Source of the DNA: JAHJQZ01 sp963667595
Lineage (GTDB): Bacteria > Pseudomonadota > Alphaproteobacteria > Rhizobiales > Devosiaceae
Reading direction: 5' to 3'
NCBI GenBank assembly: GCA_963667595.2
Contig: CAXXWD010000001.1
Span: 620,001-684,000 of the forward strand
Length of the DNA: 64,000 bases
A program made the position numbers and the translations under genes. Below, one piece after another: positions 7,887 through 16,042 of this stretch (the stretch's first letter is position 1; the number at the start of each line of letters is the position of its first letter). Under the pieces are notes generated by a model. That model was not told the origin of the DNA and searched no databases. It saw only the letters and a program-made list of their open reading frames with translations.

Positions 7887-8743
7887 TTCGAACCGTCCTT
7901 CGCCCGCTGCTGCTGGCGGTCGTAGTAGACAAGCGCACGCTCGTCGTCGGTGATTACTTCCAGTTCGCGCTGGTCCGTCTCGGCGTCCTCGTGCAGCGCG
8001 TTCCCGCTGAGCACGAAGTGTCGCAGGACGCCTCCAAACGTCATCCGGAGATTTTCCGGCGTGAACACGTCCTCGGTCGGTCCGTAAGCGAGCACCGTAC
8101 CTTTTACTAGCACCACCCGGTCGCAGAACTCGGGCACCGAGCCGAGATCATGGGTGGCGACAAGCATGACTCGCCCTTCCGCGCGCAGCGTCTTGAGCAA
8201 TGCGATAATCTGTTCCTCGGTTTTAACGTCGACGCCGGTGAACGGCTCGTCGAGCAGGATCACCCTGGCGTCCTGCGCCAAGGCACGGGCGAGGAAGACA
8301 CGCTTCTTCTGCCCGCCCGACAATTCGCCGATCTGACGGGTACGGAATTCGGTCATGTTGACGCGTTTGAGCGCCGCCGCAACCGCTTCGTGGTCCCGAG
8401 GCTGTGCATGGCGTAAAAAGCCCATATGGCCATAACGGCCCATCATAACGACGTCCTCGACCAAAACCGGGAAGGACCAGTCGACGTCCTCGGCCTGCGG
8501 CACATAGGCGATGGATTGGTCCTTGAGCGCCTTGCCAACCGGTTGGCCAAGAATCTCAACCTTGCCCTTGGCGACCGGCACGAAATCCATCAGCGCCTTG
8601 AACAGGGTCGATTTGCCCGAACCATTTACCCCTACGAGCGCGGTGATCGTGCTCGTGGGGATGGCAAAGCTCGCCTCGGTGAGGGCGGTGTGGCCGTTGC
8701 GATAGGTAACGGTCACACCTTCGGCACGAATGCCGTCTGTCAT
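7883..8743 (-). CDS. sitB: Mn(II)/Fe(II) ABC transporter ATP-binding protein SitB
   Basis: A 286-residue ABC ATPase. Walker A GVNGSGKST (about 38-46), Q-loop YVPQAEDVDWSFP, signature LSGGQKKRV, Walker B VILLDEPFTG and the H-loop ATHD are all present. The VPQ...DWSFPV segment and the C-terminal DVFTPENLRMTFGGVLRH are typical of the metal-transport ATPases SitB/TroB. The extra C-terminal tail of about 45 residues beyond the ABC core is polar. It overlaps sitA and sitC by ATGA junctions. It hydrolyses ATP on the cytoplasmic face to drive uptake. Confidence 0.92.
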   Translation of the reverse strand: MTDGIRAEGVTVTYRNGHTALTEASFAIPTSTITALVGVNGSGKSTLFKALMDFVPVAKGKVEILGQPVGKALKDQSIAYVPQAEDVDWSFPVLVEDVVMMGRYGHMGFLRHAQPRDHEAVAAALKRVNMTEFRTRQIGELSGGQKKRVFLARALAQDARVILLDEPFTGVDVKTEEQIIALLKTLRAEGRVMLVATHDLGSVPEFCDRVVLVKGTVLAYGPTEDVFTPENLRMTFGGVLRHFVLSGNALHEDAETDQRELEVITDDERALVYYDRQQQRAKDGSK

Positions 8744-9633
8744 TCTTCAAGTCCTTTTGTGATGGTTTCGGACGTTACCCGCAGCAAATCCAGATAGGTC
8801 GGCACCGCGCCGTCGGGTTCGGACAGGCTGTCGACATATAGAATACCGCCGTATTTTGCGCCGGTTTCGGCGGCAACCTGTTTGGCCGGCTTGTCGGAGA
8901 CAGTCGATTCCGAGAACACCGCCGGAATATTGTGCTCTTTGACCGCATCGATCACCATTTTGACCTGCTGAGGCGTTCCCTGCTGATCGGCGTTGATCGG
9001 CCAAAGATAGACCTCCTTCAGCCCAAAATCGCGGGCGAGATAGGAGAACGCGCCTTCGGAGGTTACCAGCCAACGACGTTCTTCGGGCAGCGCCCGCACC
9101 TTGTCGCGCAACGGGCCGATGACCGCTTCAATCTCGGTCTTGTAGGCTTCGGCGTTGGCTTGATAGGTCGTGGCATGACCCGGATCGGCCACACTCATCG
9201 CCCTCGCGATGTTGTCGACATAGATTTCGGCGGAATCGAGCGCCATCCAGCCATGCGGATTGGGCTTGCCATCGTAATCGCCGCCTGAAATCGGCATCGG
9301 CTCGATGCCGTCCGAAACGACCGCCGCCGGCACGTCTTTGAGGTTGGAGAAGAACTGCTCGAACCAGCGTTCGAGATTGAGCCCGTTCCACAGGATCAGA
9401 TCGGCGTCCTGCGCCTTGAGGATATCGCGCGGTGTCGGTTCATAGCTATGTATCTCGGCGCCGGGCTTGGTGATCGAAACCACTTCTGCGACGTCGCCGG
9501 CAACATTCTCAGCCATGTCGGCAATGACGGTGAAGGTCGTCACGACCTTGAGCTTGTCCTCGGCAAACGCTGTCGTCACACTCAAGCCAAGCATTGCGGC
9601 AGCAAAAGCCGCAAGGGCAGTTTTGGTGAACAT
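8740..9633 (-). CDS. sitA: Mn(II)/Fe(II)-binding periplasmic protein SitA
   Basis: About 297 residues with a signal peptide ending near AFAED. The cluster A-I metal ligands are visible as His in GAEIHSYEPTPRD, His in PNPHGWMALD, Glu in TSEGAFSYLARDFGL and Asp in YVDSLSEPDGAVPTY. The H-H-E-D set and absence of a His-rich loop point to manganese (PsaA/SitA type) rather than zinc (ZnuA has a third His). Of two adjacent ATGs the second, at 9633, has the better spacing from AGGAGG. It is the first gene of the operon and divergent from the Mur-like regulator, with two Fur-like boxes between them, so manganese repression is expected. Confidence 0.92.
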   Translation of the reverse strand: MFTKTALAAFAAAMLGLSVTTAFAEDKLKVVTTFTVIADMAENVAGDVAEVVSITKPGAEIHSYEPTPRDILKAQDADLILWNGLNLERWFEQFFSNLKDVPAAVVSDGIEPMPISGGDYDGKPNPHGWMALDSAEIYVDNIARAMSVADPGHATTYQANAEAYKTEIEAVIGPLRDKVRALPEERRWLVTSEGAFSYLARDFGLKEVYLWPINADQQGTPQQVKMVIDAVKEHNIPAVFSESTVSDKPAKQVAAETGAKYGGILYVDSLSEPDGAVPTYLDLLRVTSETITKGLEE

Positions 9634-9665
9634 CATTGCCTCCTGTTGCGTTCACCAGATGCATA

Positions 9666-9709
9666 TAGGAATTATTTGCAACTATCAAGCCTTTTGCGAA
9701 TGATTTGCA
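9666..9709. promoter_or_regulatory. Two Fur/Mur-like boxes in the sitA-mur intergenic region
   Basis: TGCGAATGATTTGCA (9695-9709) is a 7-1-7 palindrome with one mismatch in the arms. AGGAATTATTTGCA (9667-9680) is a weaker relative sharing the half site ATTTGCA. Both fall in the 120-base gap between divergent sitA and the Fur-family gene. Rhizobial Mur represses sitABCD through GCAAAT-rich sites, so autoregulation plus sit repression is the natural reading; binding itself is inferred. Confidence 0.6.
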
Positions 9710-9754
9710 TATAGCTTGTAAAATCCACCGGCCCGTGTCATGAAAAAGGCAATG

Positions 9755-10183
9755 ATGGAAATCAGCAAACAAACGGCGCGCATGACCGAAGCCCTGCGAC
9801 AGGCCGGTGTACGGATCACCCGTCAGCGCACCGCGCTTCTTTCCGTCATCGCCGAGGCCGAAGATCATCCGGATGCAGTGGAGCTTCACCGGCGCAGCGC
9901 CGCCAGAGAGCCGAAAATATCGTTGTCCACGGTCTATCGAACGCTGACGACACTTGAGGAACAGGGCGCCATCCACAGGCTGCAATTCGAGGGGGAGCCG
10001 GCGCGGTTCGAGCTGGCCGACATCCCCCACCATGATCACATGATCGATATCGATACGGGAAAGGTCGTCGAGTTCTGCGACGACCGTATCGAACGGTTGC
10101 AAGCTAAAATTGCCGCCGAGATGGGCTACGACATCGTCCACCATCGCTTCGAACTCTATGTTCGCAAGAAGCCGGGGACCTGA
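9755..10183 (+). CDS. mur: Fur-family metalloregulator, Mur-like
   Basis: About 142 residues. The N-terminal winged helix carries RITRQRTALLSVIAEAEDHPDAVELHRR and ISLSTVYRTLTTLEEQGAIHRL, the Fur DNA-recognition region. The metal site HHDHMIDIDTGKVVEF is present; the C-terminal CxxC zinc pair of zinc-binding Fur proteins is absent, as in rhizobial Mur. The start at 9755 is selected because AAGG is correctly spaced there, whereas the ATG at 9740 has no ribosome site. It is divergent from sitABCD. In Rhizobiales such Fur homologues sense manganese and control sit; I infer the same here, although iron sensing cannot be excluded from sequence. Confidence 0.85.
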   Translation: MEISKQTARMTEALRQAGVRITRQRTALLSVIAEAEDHPDAVELHRRSAAREPKISLSTVYRTLTTLEEQGAIHRLQFEGEPARFELADIPHHDHMIDIDTGKVVEFCDDRIERLQAKIAAEMGYDIVHHRFELYVRKKPGT

Positions 10184-10374
10184 GTCTCTTATAAAGATCA
10201 GCCATTGCCGATCCCTGCCGGAGCTGACGCCGTATGGGCGCGCGTTTTTCGTGCCCTGCGACAATGCGCCACCACACCGTCAAGCGCCGGAAAGCCTGAT
10301 GCATCGGGCCATCGTTAACGAATGGTTCACACTTGCTCGCTTGACAACACCAGGCCAGCGACCCACCGTATGTT

Positions 10375-10553
10375 GCGTTACGGTTCTTCAGAAACCTCAA
10401 TATCTGGAGCCAAGAGGGAAGCCGGTGAGATGCCGGCGCTGCCCCCGCAACTGTAGGCGGCGAGCCGCCGACCACTCACGTCACTGATGCCGAAAGGCAT
10501 CGGGAAGACCGGTCGGCAGCATTGACCCGCGAGCCAGGAGACCTGCCGTAACA
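10375..10553 (+). promoter_or_regulatory. Cobalamin (B12) riboswitch upstream of nrdD
   Basis: Conserved blocks in order: GGGAAGCCGGTGAGATGCC near 10416, CGCTGCCCCCGCAACTGT at 10437-10454, CACTGATGCC...GGGAAGACC near 10490-10510 and the B12 box GAGCCAGGAGACCTGCC at 10531-10547. The aptamer is complete and ends about 130 bases before the nrdD ATG. No intrinsic terminator with a T-run is seen between aptamer and gene, so translation control is more likely. GGGCGGGGTG (about 10574-10583) could pair with CACCGCCCG near the start region. Confidence 0.95.
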
Positions 10554-10682
10554 GCGTAGTAAACGTCCTCGGGCGGGGTGTCCTGGAGGTGCGGTTGCTG
10601 GCGCGCGGCCTGAAATCCGTTTGCGCCCGCGATCTCTCCGTTATCCCCCGACAGCACCGCCCGACAACATCAGGGAATATCC

Positions 10683-12704
10683 ATGTCGGTGCCGTCGGCC
10701 GTTTTTTCACCTCGATTCGTCGTCAAGCGCAGTGGCGACCGTGTGCCGTTCGACGGCACCAAGATCCAGTCCGCCATCGCGCGCGCCGGCAAGGCCAGCG
10801 GCGAATTCGATGACGCCGAAGCCGCGCTCCTGACCATTCAGGCCGTCAAAGTGCTGTCCTTCCGTTTTCCCGGCGAGGCGCCGGAAATCGAGCAGATCCA
10901 GGATGTGGTCGAGCAGGTGCTGATTTCAGCCAATCACTTCAAAACCGCCCGTGCCTATATCGTTTATCGCGAACAGCGAACACGCGTGCGCGGCGACCGC
11001 AAGACGCTGGTCGACGTCGTCTCCTCGATCGACGAATATCTCGACCGTCAGGACTGGCGGGTCAACGCCAACGCCAATCAGGGCTATTCGCTGGGCGGGC
11101 TGATCCTCAACGTTTCGGGCAAGGTAGTCGCCAACTACTGGTTGTCCCATGTCTACCCGGAGGAGGTTGGCCGCGCCCATCGCGACGGCGATCTTCACAT
11201 CCACGATCTCGACATGCTCGCCGGCTATTGCGCCGGGTGGTCATTGAAGACCCTTTTGCGCGAAGGGTTGAACGGCGTTCCCGGCAAGGTCGAATCCGGC
11301 CCGCCCAAACACATGTCGAGCGCCGTCGGCCAGATCGTCAATTTTCTCGGCACGCTGCAGAACGAATGGGCCGGCGCCCAGGCCTTCTCCTCGTTCGACA
11401 CCTATATGGCGCCCTATGTCCGCATCGACGGGCTGAGCTACGAAGAGGTCCGCCAGTACATCCAGGAACTGATCTACAACCTCAACGTGCCCTCGCGCTG
11501 GGGTACCCAGACGCCCTTTACCAACCTGACCTTCGACTGGACCTGCCCGGACGACCTCAAAGACGAAAAGCCGATCATCGCCGGCGTCGAGATGGCGTTC
11601 GCCTATGGCGAGTTGCAGGTCGAAATGGACATGATCAATCGCGCCTATATCGAGGTCATGACCAAGGGCGACGAAAAGGGGCGCGTCTTCACTTTCCCCA
11701 TCCCGACCTACAACATCACGCCGGATTTTCCCTGGGAGAGCGAAAACGCCGAGCGCCTGTTCGCCATGACCGCGAAATACGGGCTCCCCTATTTCCAGAA
11801 TTTTCTCAACTCAGACCTCAAGCCGAACATGGTCCGCTCGATGTGCTGCCGCCTGCAGCTCGATTTGCGTGAACTTTTGAAGCGCGGCAACGGTCTGTTC
11901 GGCAGCGCCGAGCAGACCGGCTCGCTCGGCGTTGTCACCCTCAACTGCGCCCGGCTCGGCTATCAGTATAGGGGCGACGAACAAGGACTTATGCAGCGGC
12001 TCGACGACTTGCTGGAGATCGCCCGCACCAGTCTCGAGATCAAGCGCAAGGTCATCCAGCAACTGATGGATGACGGGCTGTTTCCCTATACCAGGCGCTA
12101 TCTCGGCACGCTGAGGAACCATTTCTCGACCATCGGCGTCAACGGCGTCAACGAGATGATCCGCAACTTCTCTGGCGATGAAGACGACATCACGACGGGC
12201 AAGGGATACGCCCTCGCCCTGAGGTTGCTCGATCACGTGCGGGCCGAAATCGTCCGGTTCCAGGAAGAGACCGGCCACATGTACAATCTCGAAGCGACGC
12301 CGGCCGAGGGAACGACCTACCGCTTCGCCCGCGAGGACAAAAAACGCTTCCCCGACATCGTGCAGGCCGGCACGCCCGATCATCCCTATTATACCAATTC
12401 GAGCCAGTTGCCGGTCGGGTTCACCGATGATCCGTTCGAGGCGCTGGCCCGTCAGGAAGAGCTGCAGAAGAAATATACCGGCGGCACGGTTTTGCATCTC
12501 TACATGGGCGAACAGGTTTCCTCGGTCGAAGCGTGCAAGAAGCTGGTGCGCCGGTCGCTCGAAAACTTCCGCCTGCCCTACATCACCGTCACCCCGACTT
12601 TCTCCATCTGCCCCAAGCACGGCTATCTGAGCGGCGCCCACGAATTCTGCCCGATCTGCGATGCCGAACGGCTCGCCGAGAAACAGCGCTCGGCCGCCGC
12701 CTGA
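10683..12704 (+). CDS. nrdD: Anaerobic (class III) ribonucleoside-triphosphate reductase, catalytic chain lacking the glycyl-radical tail
   Basis: A 673-residue NrdD that reduces ribonucleotides under anoxia. Residues about 10-100 form an ATP-cone (VVKRSGDRVPFDGTKIQSAI). The ten-stranded barrel carries HIHDLDMLAGYCAGWSL and the VTLNCARLGYQYRG cysteine region. The zinc-type ending CPKHGYLSGAHEFCPICD is near the C-terminus. In ordinary NrdD this is followed at once by the RVxGY glycyl-radical loop; here the chain stops 15 residues later and the loop is in the next gene. Start ATG at 10683 has AGGGA 7 bases upstream. A cobalamin riboswitch precedes it. It forms an operon with the radical-domain gene and nrdG. 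Confidence 0.93.
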   Translation: MSVPSAVFSPRFVVKRSGDRVPFDGTKIQSAIARAGKASGEFDDAEAALLTIQAVKVLSFRFPGEAPEIEQIQDVVEQVLISANHFKTARAYIVYREQRTRVRGDRKTLVDVVSSIDEYLDRQDWRVNANANQGYSLGGLILNVSGKVVANYWLSHVYPEEVGRAHRDGDLHIHDLDMLAGYCAGWSLKTLLREGLNGVPGKVESGPPKHMSSAVGQIVNFLGTLQNEWAGAQAFSSFDTYMAPYVRIDGLSYEEVRQYIQELIYNLNVPSRWGTQTPFTNLTFDWTCPDDLKDEKPIIAGVEMAFAYGELQVEMDMINRAYIEVMTKGDEKGRVFTFPIPTYNITPDFPWESENAERLFAMTAKYGLPYFQNFLNSDLKPNMVRSMCCRLQLDLRELLKRGNGLFGSAEQTGSLGVVTLNCARLGYQYRGDEQGLMQRLDDLLEIARTSLEIKRKVIQQLMDDGLFPYTRRYLGTLRNHFSTIGVNGVNEMIRNFSGDEDDITTGKGYALALRLLDHVRAEIVRFQEETGHMYNLEATPAEGTTYRFAREDKKRFPDIVQAGTPDHPYYTNSSQLPVGFTDDPFEALARQEELQKKYTGGTVLHLYMGEQVSSVEACKKLVRRSLENFRLPYITVTPTFSICPKHGYLSGAHEFCPICDAERLAEKQRSAAA

Positions 12705-12727
12705 TGTCCCAACCGAAAGGAAAACCG

Positions 12728-12919
12728 ATGAACCAGTCAATTAACGAACACACCCGCGACACCGACATCGTTCTCGCCGACGAGGAGCGCCAGCCCTGCG
12801 AGATCTGGACGCGCGTCATGGGCTACCATCGCCCGGTTTCGTCCTTCAACACCGGCAAGAAGGGTGAATTTGCCGAGCGCCTGCATTTCGCCGAAGAAGG
12901 CGCCGAGCTTGACCGATAA
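12728..12919 (+). CDS. Stand-alone NrdD glycyl-radical domain
   Basis: A 63-residue protein whose second half, CEIWTRVMGYHRPVSSFNTG, is the C-terminal glycyl-radical motif of class III reductases; Gly32 in RVMGY is the expected radical site. Residues 1-20 are polar and not part of the motif. AAAGGA lies 7 bases before the ATG at 12728; a second possible ATG at 12704 overlaps the nrdD stop but has no clear ribosome site. It is in a different frame from nrdD and overlaps nrdG by 11 bases. It most likely docks into the large chain to complete the active site, with NrdG generating the radical. Similar detached domains may exist in other alphaproteobacteria; I cannot verify that here. Confidence 0.85.
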   Translation: MNQSINEHTRDTDIVLADEERQPCEIWTRVMGYHRPVSSFNTGKKGEFAERLHFAEEGAELDR

Positions 12920-13556
12920 CCTGCGCATCGGGGGATTTACACCCCTGTCGTCGGTCGACTGGCCGGACCAACTGGTCGCGACAATATTCTGCCAGGGATG
13001 CCCCTGGGATTGCCGCTATTGCTACAACCAGTCGCTACGGCCCGTACGCGGAAAAGACGAACTGGAATGGCCGGATATCCTGGCCATTCTTGTCCGCCGC
13101 CGCGGCCTGCTCGACGGTGTGGTCTTCACCGGTGGCGAGCCGCTGTTGCAGGTGGCGCTTCCCGCCGCCATGCGCACAGTCCGGGACATGGGCTATCGCA
13201 TCGGGCTTCACACCGGCGGCGCCTACCCGAAACGCCTGGCTGAGGTTCTGCCCCTCGTCGACTGGATCGGCTTCGACATCAAGGCTGCCTTTGCCGACTA
13301 CGAACGCATCACCAAGGTCCCGGGCAGTGGCGACAAGGCGCGCAAAAGCCTCGAACTGCTGCTGGCCAGCGGTGTTGCCCGCCAGACGCGGACGACCGTC
13401 CATCCCTTGCTTCTCGATGAGCCGGCACTGATACGTCTCAAATCCGATCTGGCGACATTCGGCATTATCGACCACGTCTTTCAGACGTTTCAGGCCGAGG
13501 GCTGTGTCGATCCCCAATTATGCGGCGGGAAAACCGATCCGGCCCACGCCTCCTGA
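12909..13556 (+). CDS. nrdG: Anaerobic ribonucleotide reductase activase (radical SAM)
   Basis: A 215-residue radical-SAM enzyme that installs the glycyl radical on NrdD. The [4Fe-4S]/SAM motif is CPWDCRYC within IFCQGCPWDCRYCYNQSL, and VVFTGGEPLLQ is the SAM-binding GGE motif. A TTG at 12909 (giving (M)TDNLRIGGFTPLSSVDWPDQ) is proposed as start: it matches the usual N-terminus and has GAAGG 8 bases upstream. An upstream ATG at 12864 would overlap the previous gene more and adds unrelated residues. Its immediate overlap with the glycyl-radical domain gene supports coupled synthesis of enzyme and activator. Confidence 0.92.
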   Translation: MTDNLRIGGFTPLSSVDWPDQLVATIFCQGCPWDCRYCYNQSLRPVRGKDELEWPDILAILVRRRGLLDGVVFTGGEPLLQVALPAAMRTVRDMGYRIGLHTGGAYPKRLAEVLPLVDWIGFDIKAAFADYERITKVPGSGDKARKSLELLLASGVARQTRTTVHPLLLDEPALIRLKSDLATFGIIDHVFQTFQAEGCVDPQLCGGKTDPAHAS

Positions 13557-13890
13557 ATCACGCGCGACATCGCGGGAACGGAAGTCTCTTTCAATCCAGG
13601 TTGCGCTGGACAATCCGGCGGCCGTCTGGGCAAGCACCAAAACGGGAGCCCTGTCACGAAACGCCCCTTGCGCGCCCTTTGCCTGCCCAAAGCTAACCTA
13701 CTGTTCTATATCTGATATTTGCTTTGTTCCCAGGCGAAGGGCGCGTTAACCGGATAGTATAGTTTCGGAAAACCGGCTTAACCCCGGTTATATTGGACAT
13801 GATCGTTGACAGAGGATGCCGCTTCCGGTCTCGATCCCTGCGGCCGGGGAGTCTTGCCCGGACGCGCGGTCCTGCCGACGCCGTTGGCGC
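13557..13890. other. Intergenic region after nrdG
   Basis: No gene is supported here. The stretch to 13890 has ordinary composition with a lower-GC patch near 13690-13800, and nothing recognisable before the mosaic repeat that follows. The response-regulator promoter must lie between the repeat and 14183. Confidence 0.5.
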
Positions 13891-13991
13891 CAGAGCATTT
13901 CCAGGTGAAGTGGACACCGGTTCACCGTTCGGAAATGCGATAAAACAAGAACCTGGAGCCTTTCATTGTTTCCGTGAAACAGTGAAAGGCC
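13891..13991 (+). repeat. Mosaic palindromic intergenic repeat, copy A (RIME/Bru-RS-like)
   Basis: It begins AGAGCATTTCCAGGTGAAGTGG, continues with ACCGGTTCACCG and GAAATGCGATAAAACAA, and ends with a second hairpin CCTTTCATTGTTTC/GAAACAGTGAAAGG. The same two-module layout occurs at 30965, 52049 and 58073. It resembles the roughly 100-bp RIME and Bru-RS families of Rhizobiales. Confidence 0.75.
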
Positions 13992-14182
13992 CTAAGGACA
14001 CGATCCGAAAAGGCCGTCCCGGAAACCCGACCCTATTGGTCGCGATGGTATGCCCCGGTTTTGCATTATCCGCTTCCGTGCTATCTCTTTTCGATCCAAC
14101 CCAAACTAATCGGTGTCGATAACACCGTGAGTGAGGCACGGTAGCTGGGTATTGGAGACCAGCGCGGAGGGGAAAGCCGCTA

Positions 14183-14854
14183 TTGAAGAAGTTTTTAGTT
14201 GTGGATGATCATCCACTGTTCCGCGATGCGTTACGTTCCGTCGTACGGGCGGAACTGCCCGATGCCGAAATACATGAGGCCACCGAGATCGATGCCGCGC
14301 TCGACATGATCGCCGGGCAAAGGCGCGGCTACGATCTGGTGCTGTTCGACCTGATGTTGCCGGGCACCACGGGTTTCGGGGGACTGGTGCAACTGGTCGC
14401 CCGTTTTCCCACCCAGCCCGTGCTCATCGTTTCCGCCCTGGACGACCCGAAACTCGTCGAAGAGGCGCTGTCGCTCGGCGCTTCCGGTTTTGTCTCGAAA
14501 GCGGCCAGCAAGAAGGAATTGGGCAAGGCGATCATCGATGTGCTCGACGGTCGGTCCTACCGCCCGTCCAACGCCCGTCTGGCCAGTACACCGAGAAGCG
14601 AGGACACCGATCTCATCAGCCGGCTGTCCGAGCTGACGCCGCAGCAGATGCGGGTTCTGCATCTCATCCGCCAGGGCAAGCTCAACAAACAGATCGCCTA
14701 CGAACTCGGCGTTTCCGAAACGACCGTCAAGGCGCATGTGTCCGAAGTGCTGCACAAGATGAACGTCAGCTCGCGCACCCAGGTCGTCATCGAGACCCAG
14801 CGGCTCGATTTTGATGCCTTCCGTGAAGAAGGCTCCCACCAGGACAAGTGGTAA
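14183..14854 (+). CDS. LuxR/NarL-family response regulator
   Basis: A 223-residue two-component regulator. The receiver domain (residues 1-120) has the acidic pair in VVDDHPLFRDALR, phospho-acceptor Asp in LVLFDLMLPG and Lys in GFVSKAASKKEL. The C-terminal LuxR helix-turn-helix is LTPQQMRVLHLIRQGKLNKQ followed by IAYELGVSETTVKAHVSEVL. The start is TTG at 14183 with GGAGG about 10 bases upstream. It leads a three-gene set with a FIST sensor and hybrid histidine kinase (gaps of 4 and 2 bases). That arrangement resembles the ErbR/Erc regulators of ethanol oxidation in Pseudomonas; the alcohol and aldehyde dehydrogenases 4-5 kb downstream are plausible targets. Confidence 0.9.
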   Translation: MKKFLVVDDHPLFRDALRSVVRAELPDAEIHEATEIDAALDMIAGQRRGYDLVLFDLMLPGTTGFGGLVQLVARFPTQPVLIVSALDDPKLVEEALSLGASGFVSKAASKKELGKAIIDVLDGRSYRPSNARLASTPRSEDTDLISRLSELTPQQMRVLHLIRQGKLNKQIAYELGVSETTVKAHVSEVLHKMNVSSRTQVVIETQRLDFDAFREEGSHQDKW

Positions 14855-14858
14855 GCTC

Positions 14859-16040
14859 ATGACGGAAGGGGGCGCACACAATAGCGTATTCGAAGGAACC
14901 GGGTCCTCGGACGCCGTGCGGGTTCTCGTCTCAACCTGTCCCGACGGGCAGGCGGCCGTCGCCGAAATCGTCGCCGGCCTGGGCGATCCCGAGGCATTCG
15001 GCTTTCTTCTTTTATACGTGTCCCCCGATTACAGTCCCGAGGACATCGCGTCGGGCCTCCGCCGTTATGCCCCGGACATTCCGCATGCCGGCTGTTCGAC
15101 AAGCGGCGCCATTGCCTTCGGCCGGGTGGTGGAACACGGGTTGGTCGCCATCGGCTTTGCCAAGGCCAGTTTCGAAGTGGCCTGTTCGCCGCTTTTCGAT
15201 CTTGCCGATTTCACCATCGCGGATGGTGTCGAACTGGTGACCGATCTCAAGGCCGGGATCGGCACCGGCGATTTCACGGAGAAAAAGAACGTCTTTGCCC
15301 TGACCCTGTTCGACGGTTTGAGCCGTCGCGAGGAACAGGTCCTGGCCGCGCTCGAACACGTGCTCGGGACCATCGACGTGGTGGGCGGGTCTTCGGGCGA
15401 CAGCCTGAGACTGACCGGCACCTTTGCCCTGAGAAATGGCGACGTGCGACGCGGGGCCGGCGTCATCGTACTGATGCGCACCTCGCTGGCCTTCCGCTCG
15501 TTCAAGTCCGACCGGTTCCAGCCGACCGGCGAGCGTTTCGTGGTCACCGCCTGCGATCCGGCAAACCGGACGATTCTGGAGCTGAATGCGGAGCCGGCGG
15601 CCGAAGCCTATGCCCGCGCCCTCGGCGTTCCGCCCGAAACGCTCGATCACCGGGTCTTTTCCAACCATCCGCTTCTGGTTCAGGTCGATGGCGAACTGTT
15701 CTGCCGGTCGATCCAGACGATCAATGCCGATGGATCGCTGGTGTGCTATTCCGCCGTCGAAACCGGCGTAATCTTCATGCTCGGCAAGGCCGGCGGCATC
15801 GCCGAAAGCCTCAGACAGTCACTGACGGCACTGGAGGCGGAGTTTACCTCGATCGACCTGATACTCGGATTCGAATGCGTGCAACGCAAGGTTGAAGCCG
15901 AAACGCTCGGCTTCATGCCGGGACTGCACGAGCTTTACCGCAAGTACCGCGTCGCCGGGTTCTGGACCTATGGCGAGCAGTATCACGGGCTTCACCTCAA
16001 CTACACCTTCACCGGTCTCGCGATCGGACGGCAGGCTTAG
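14859..16040 (+). CDS. FIST-domain sensor protein
   Basis: A 393-residue cytoplasmic protein of the FIST_N/FIST_C type, a predicted small-ligand sensor that accompanies signalling proteins. Typical segments are HAGCSTSGAIAFGRVVEHG (about 75-93), GLSRREEQVLAALEHVLG, the VGGSSGDSLRLTGTFAL loop, and VFSNHPLLVQVDGELFCRSIQ with EFTSIDLILGFECVQRK near the C-terminus. The ATG at 14859 is chosen because it follows the response-regulator stop by 4 bases and begins the conserved domain. No signal peptide or membrane helix. It probably supplies the sensory input for the adjacent hybrid kinase; ligand unknown. Confidence 0.88.
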   Translation: MTEGGAHNSVFEGTGSSDAVRVLVSTCPDGQAAVAEIVAGLGDPEAFGFLLLYVSPDYSPEDIASGLRRYAPDIPHAGCSTSGAIAFGRVVEHGLVAIGFAKASFEVACSPLFDLADFTIADGVELVTDLKAGIGTGDFTEKKNVFALTLFDGLSRREEQVLAALEHVLGTIDVVGGSSGDSLRLTGTFALRNGDVRRGAGVIVLMRTSLAFRSFKSDRFQPTGERFVVTACDPANRTILELNAEPAAEAYARALGVPPETLDHRVFSNHPLLVQVDGELFCRSIQTINADGSLVCYSAVETGVIFMLGKAGGIAESLRQSLTALEAEFTSIDLILGFECVQRKVEAETLGFMPGLHELYRKYRVAGFWTYGEQYHGLHLNYTFTGLAIGRQA

Positions 16041-16042
16041 CA

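Noticed and set aside
10184..10374. FNR-type box (TTGAT-N4-ATCAA) for nrdD
   Set aside because: Not found upstream of the riboswitch.
12661..12730. Split of nrdD as a sequencing frameshift
   Set aside because: The frame before the small gene does not continue the expected reductase sequence, and the small gene has its own N-terminus and ribosome site, so a single missing base would not restore a normal NrdD.
13793..14122. 109-residue plus-strand frame
   Set aside because: It runs through the mosaic repeat and has no recognisable motif.
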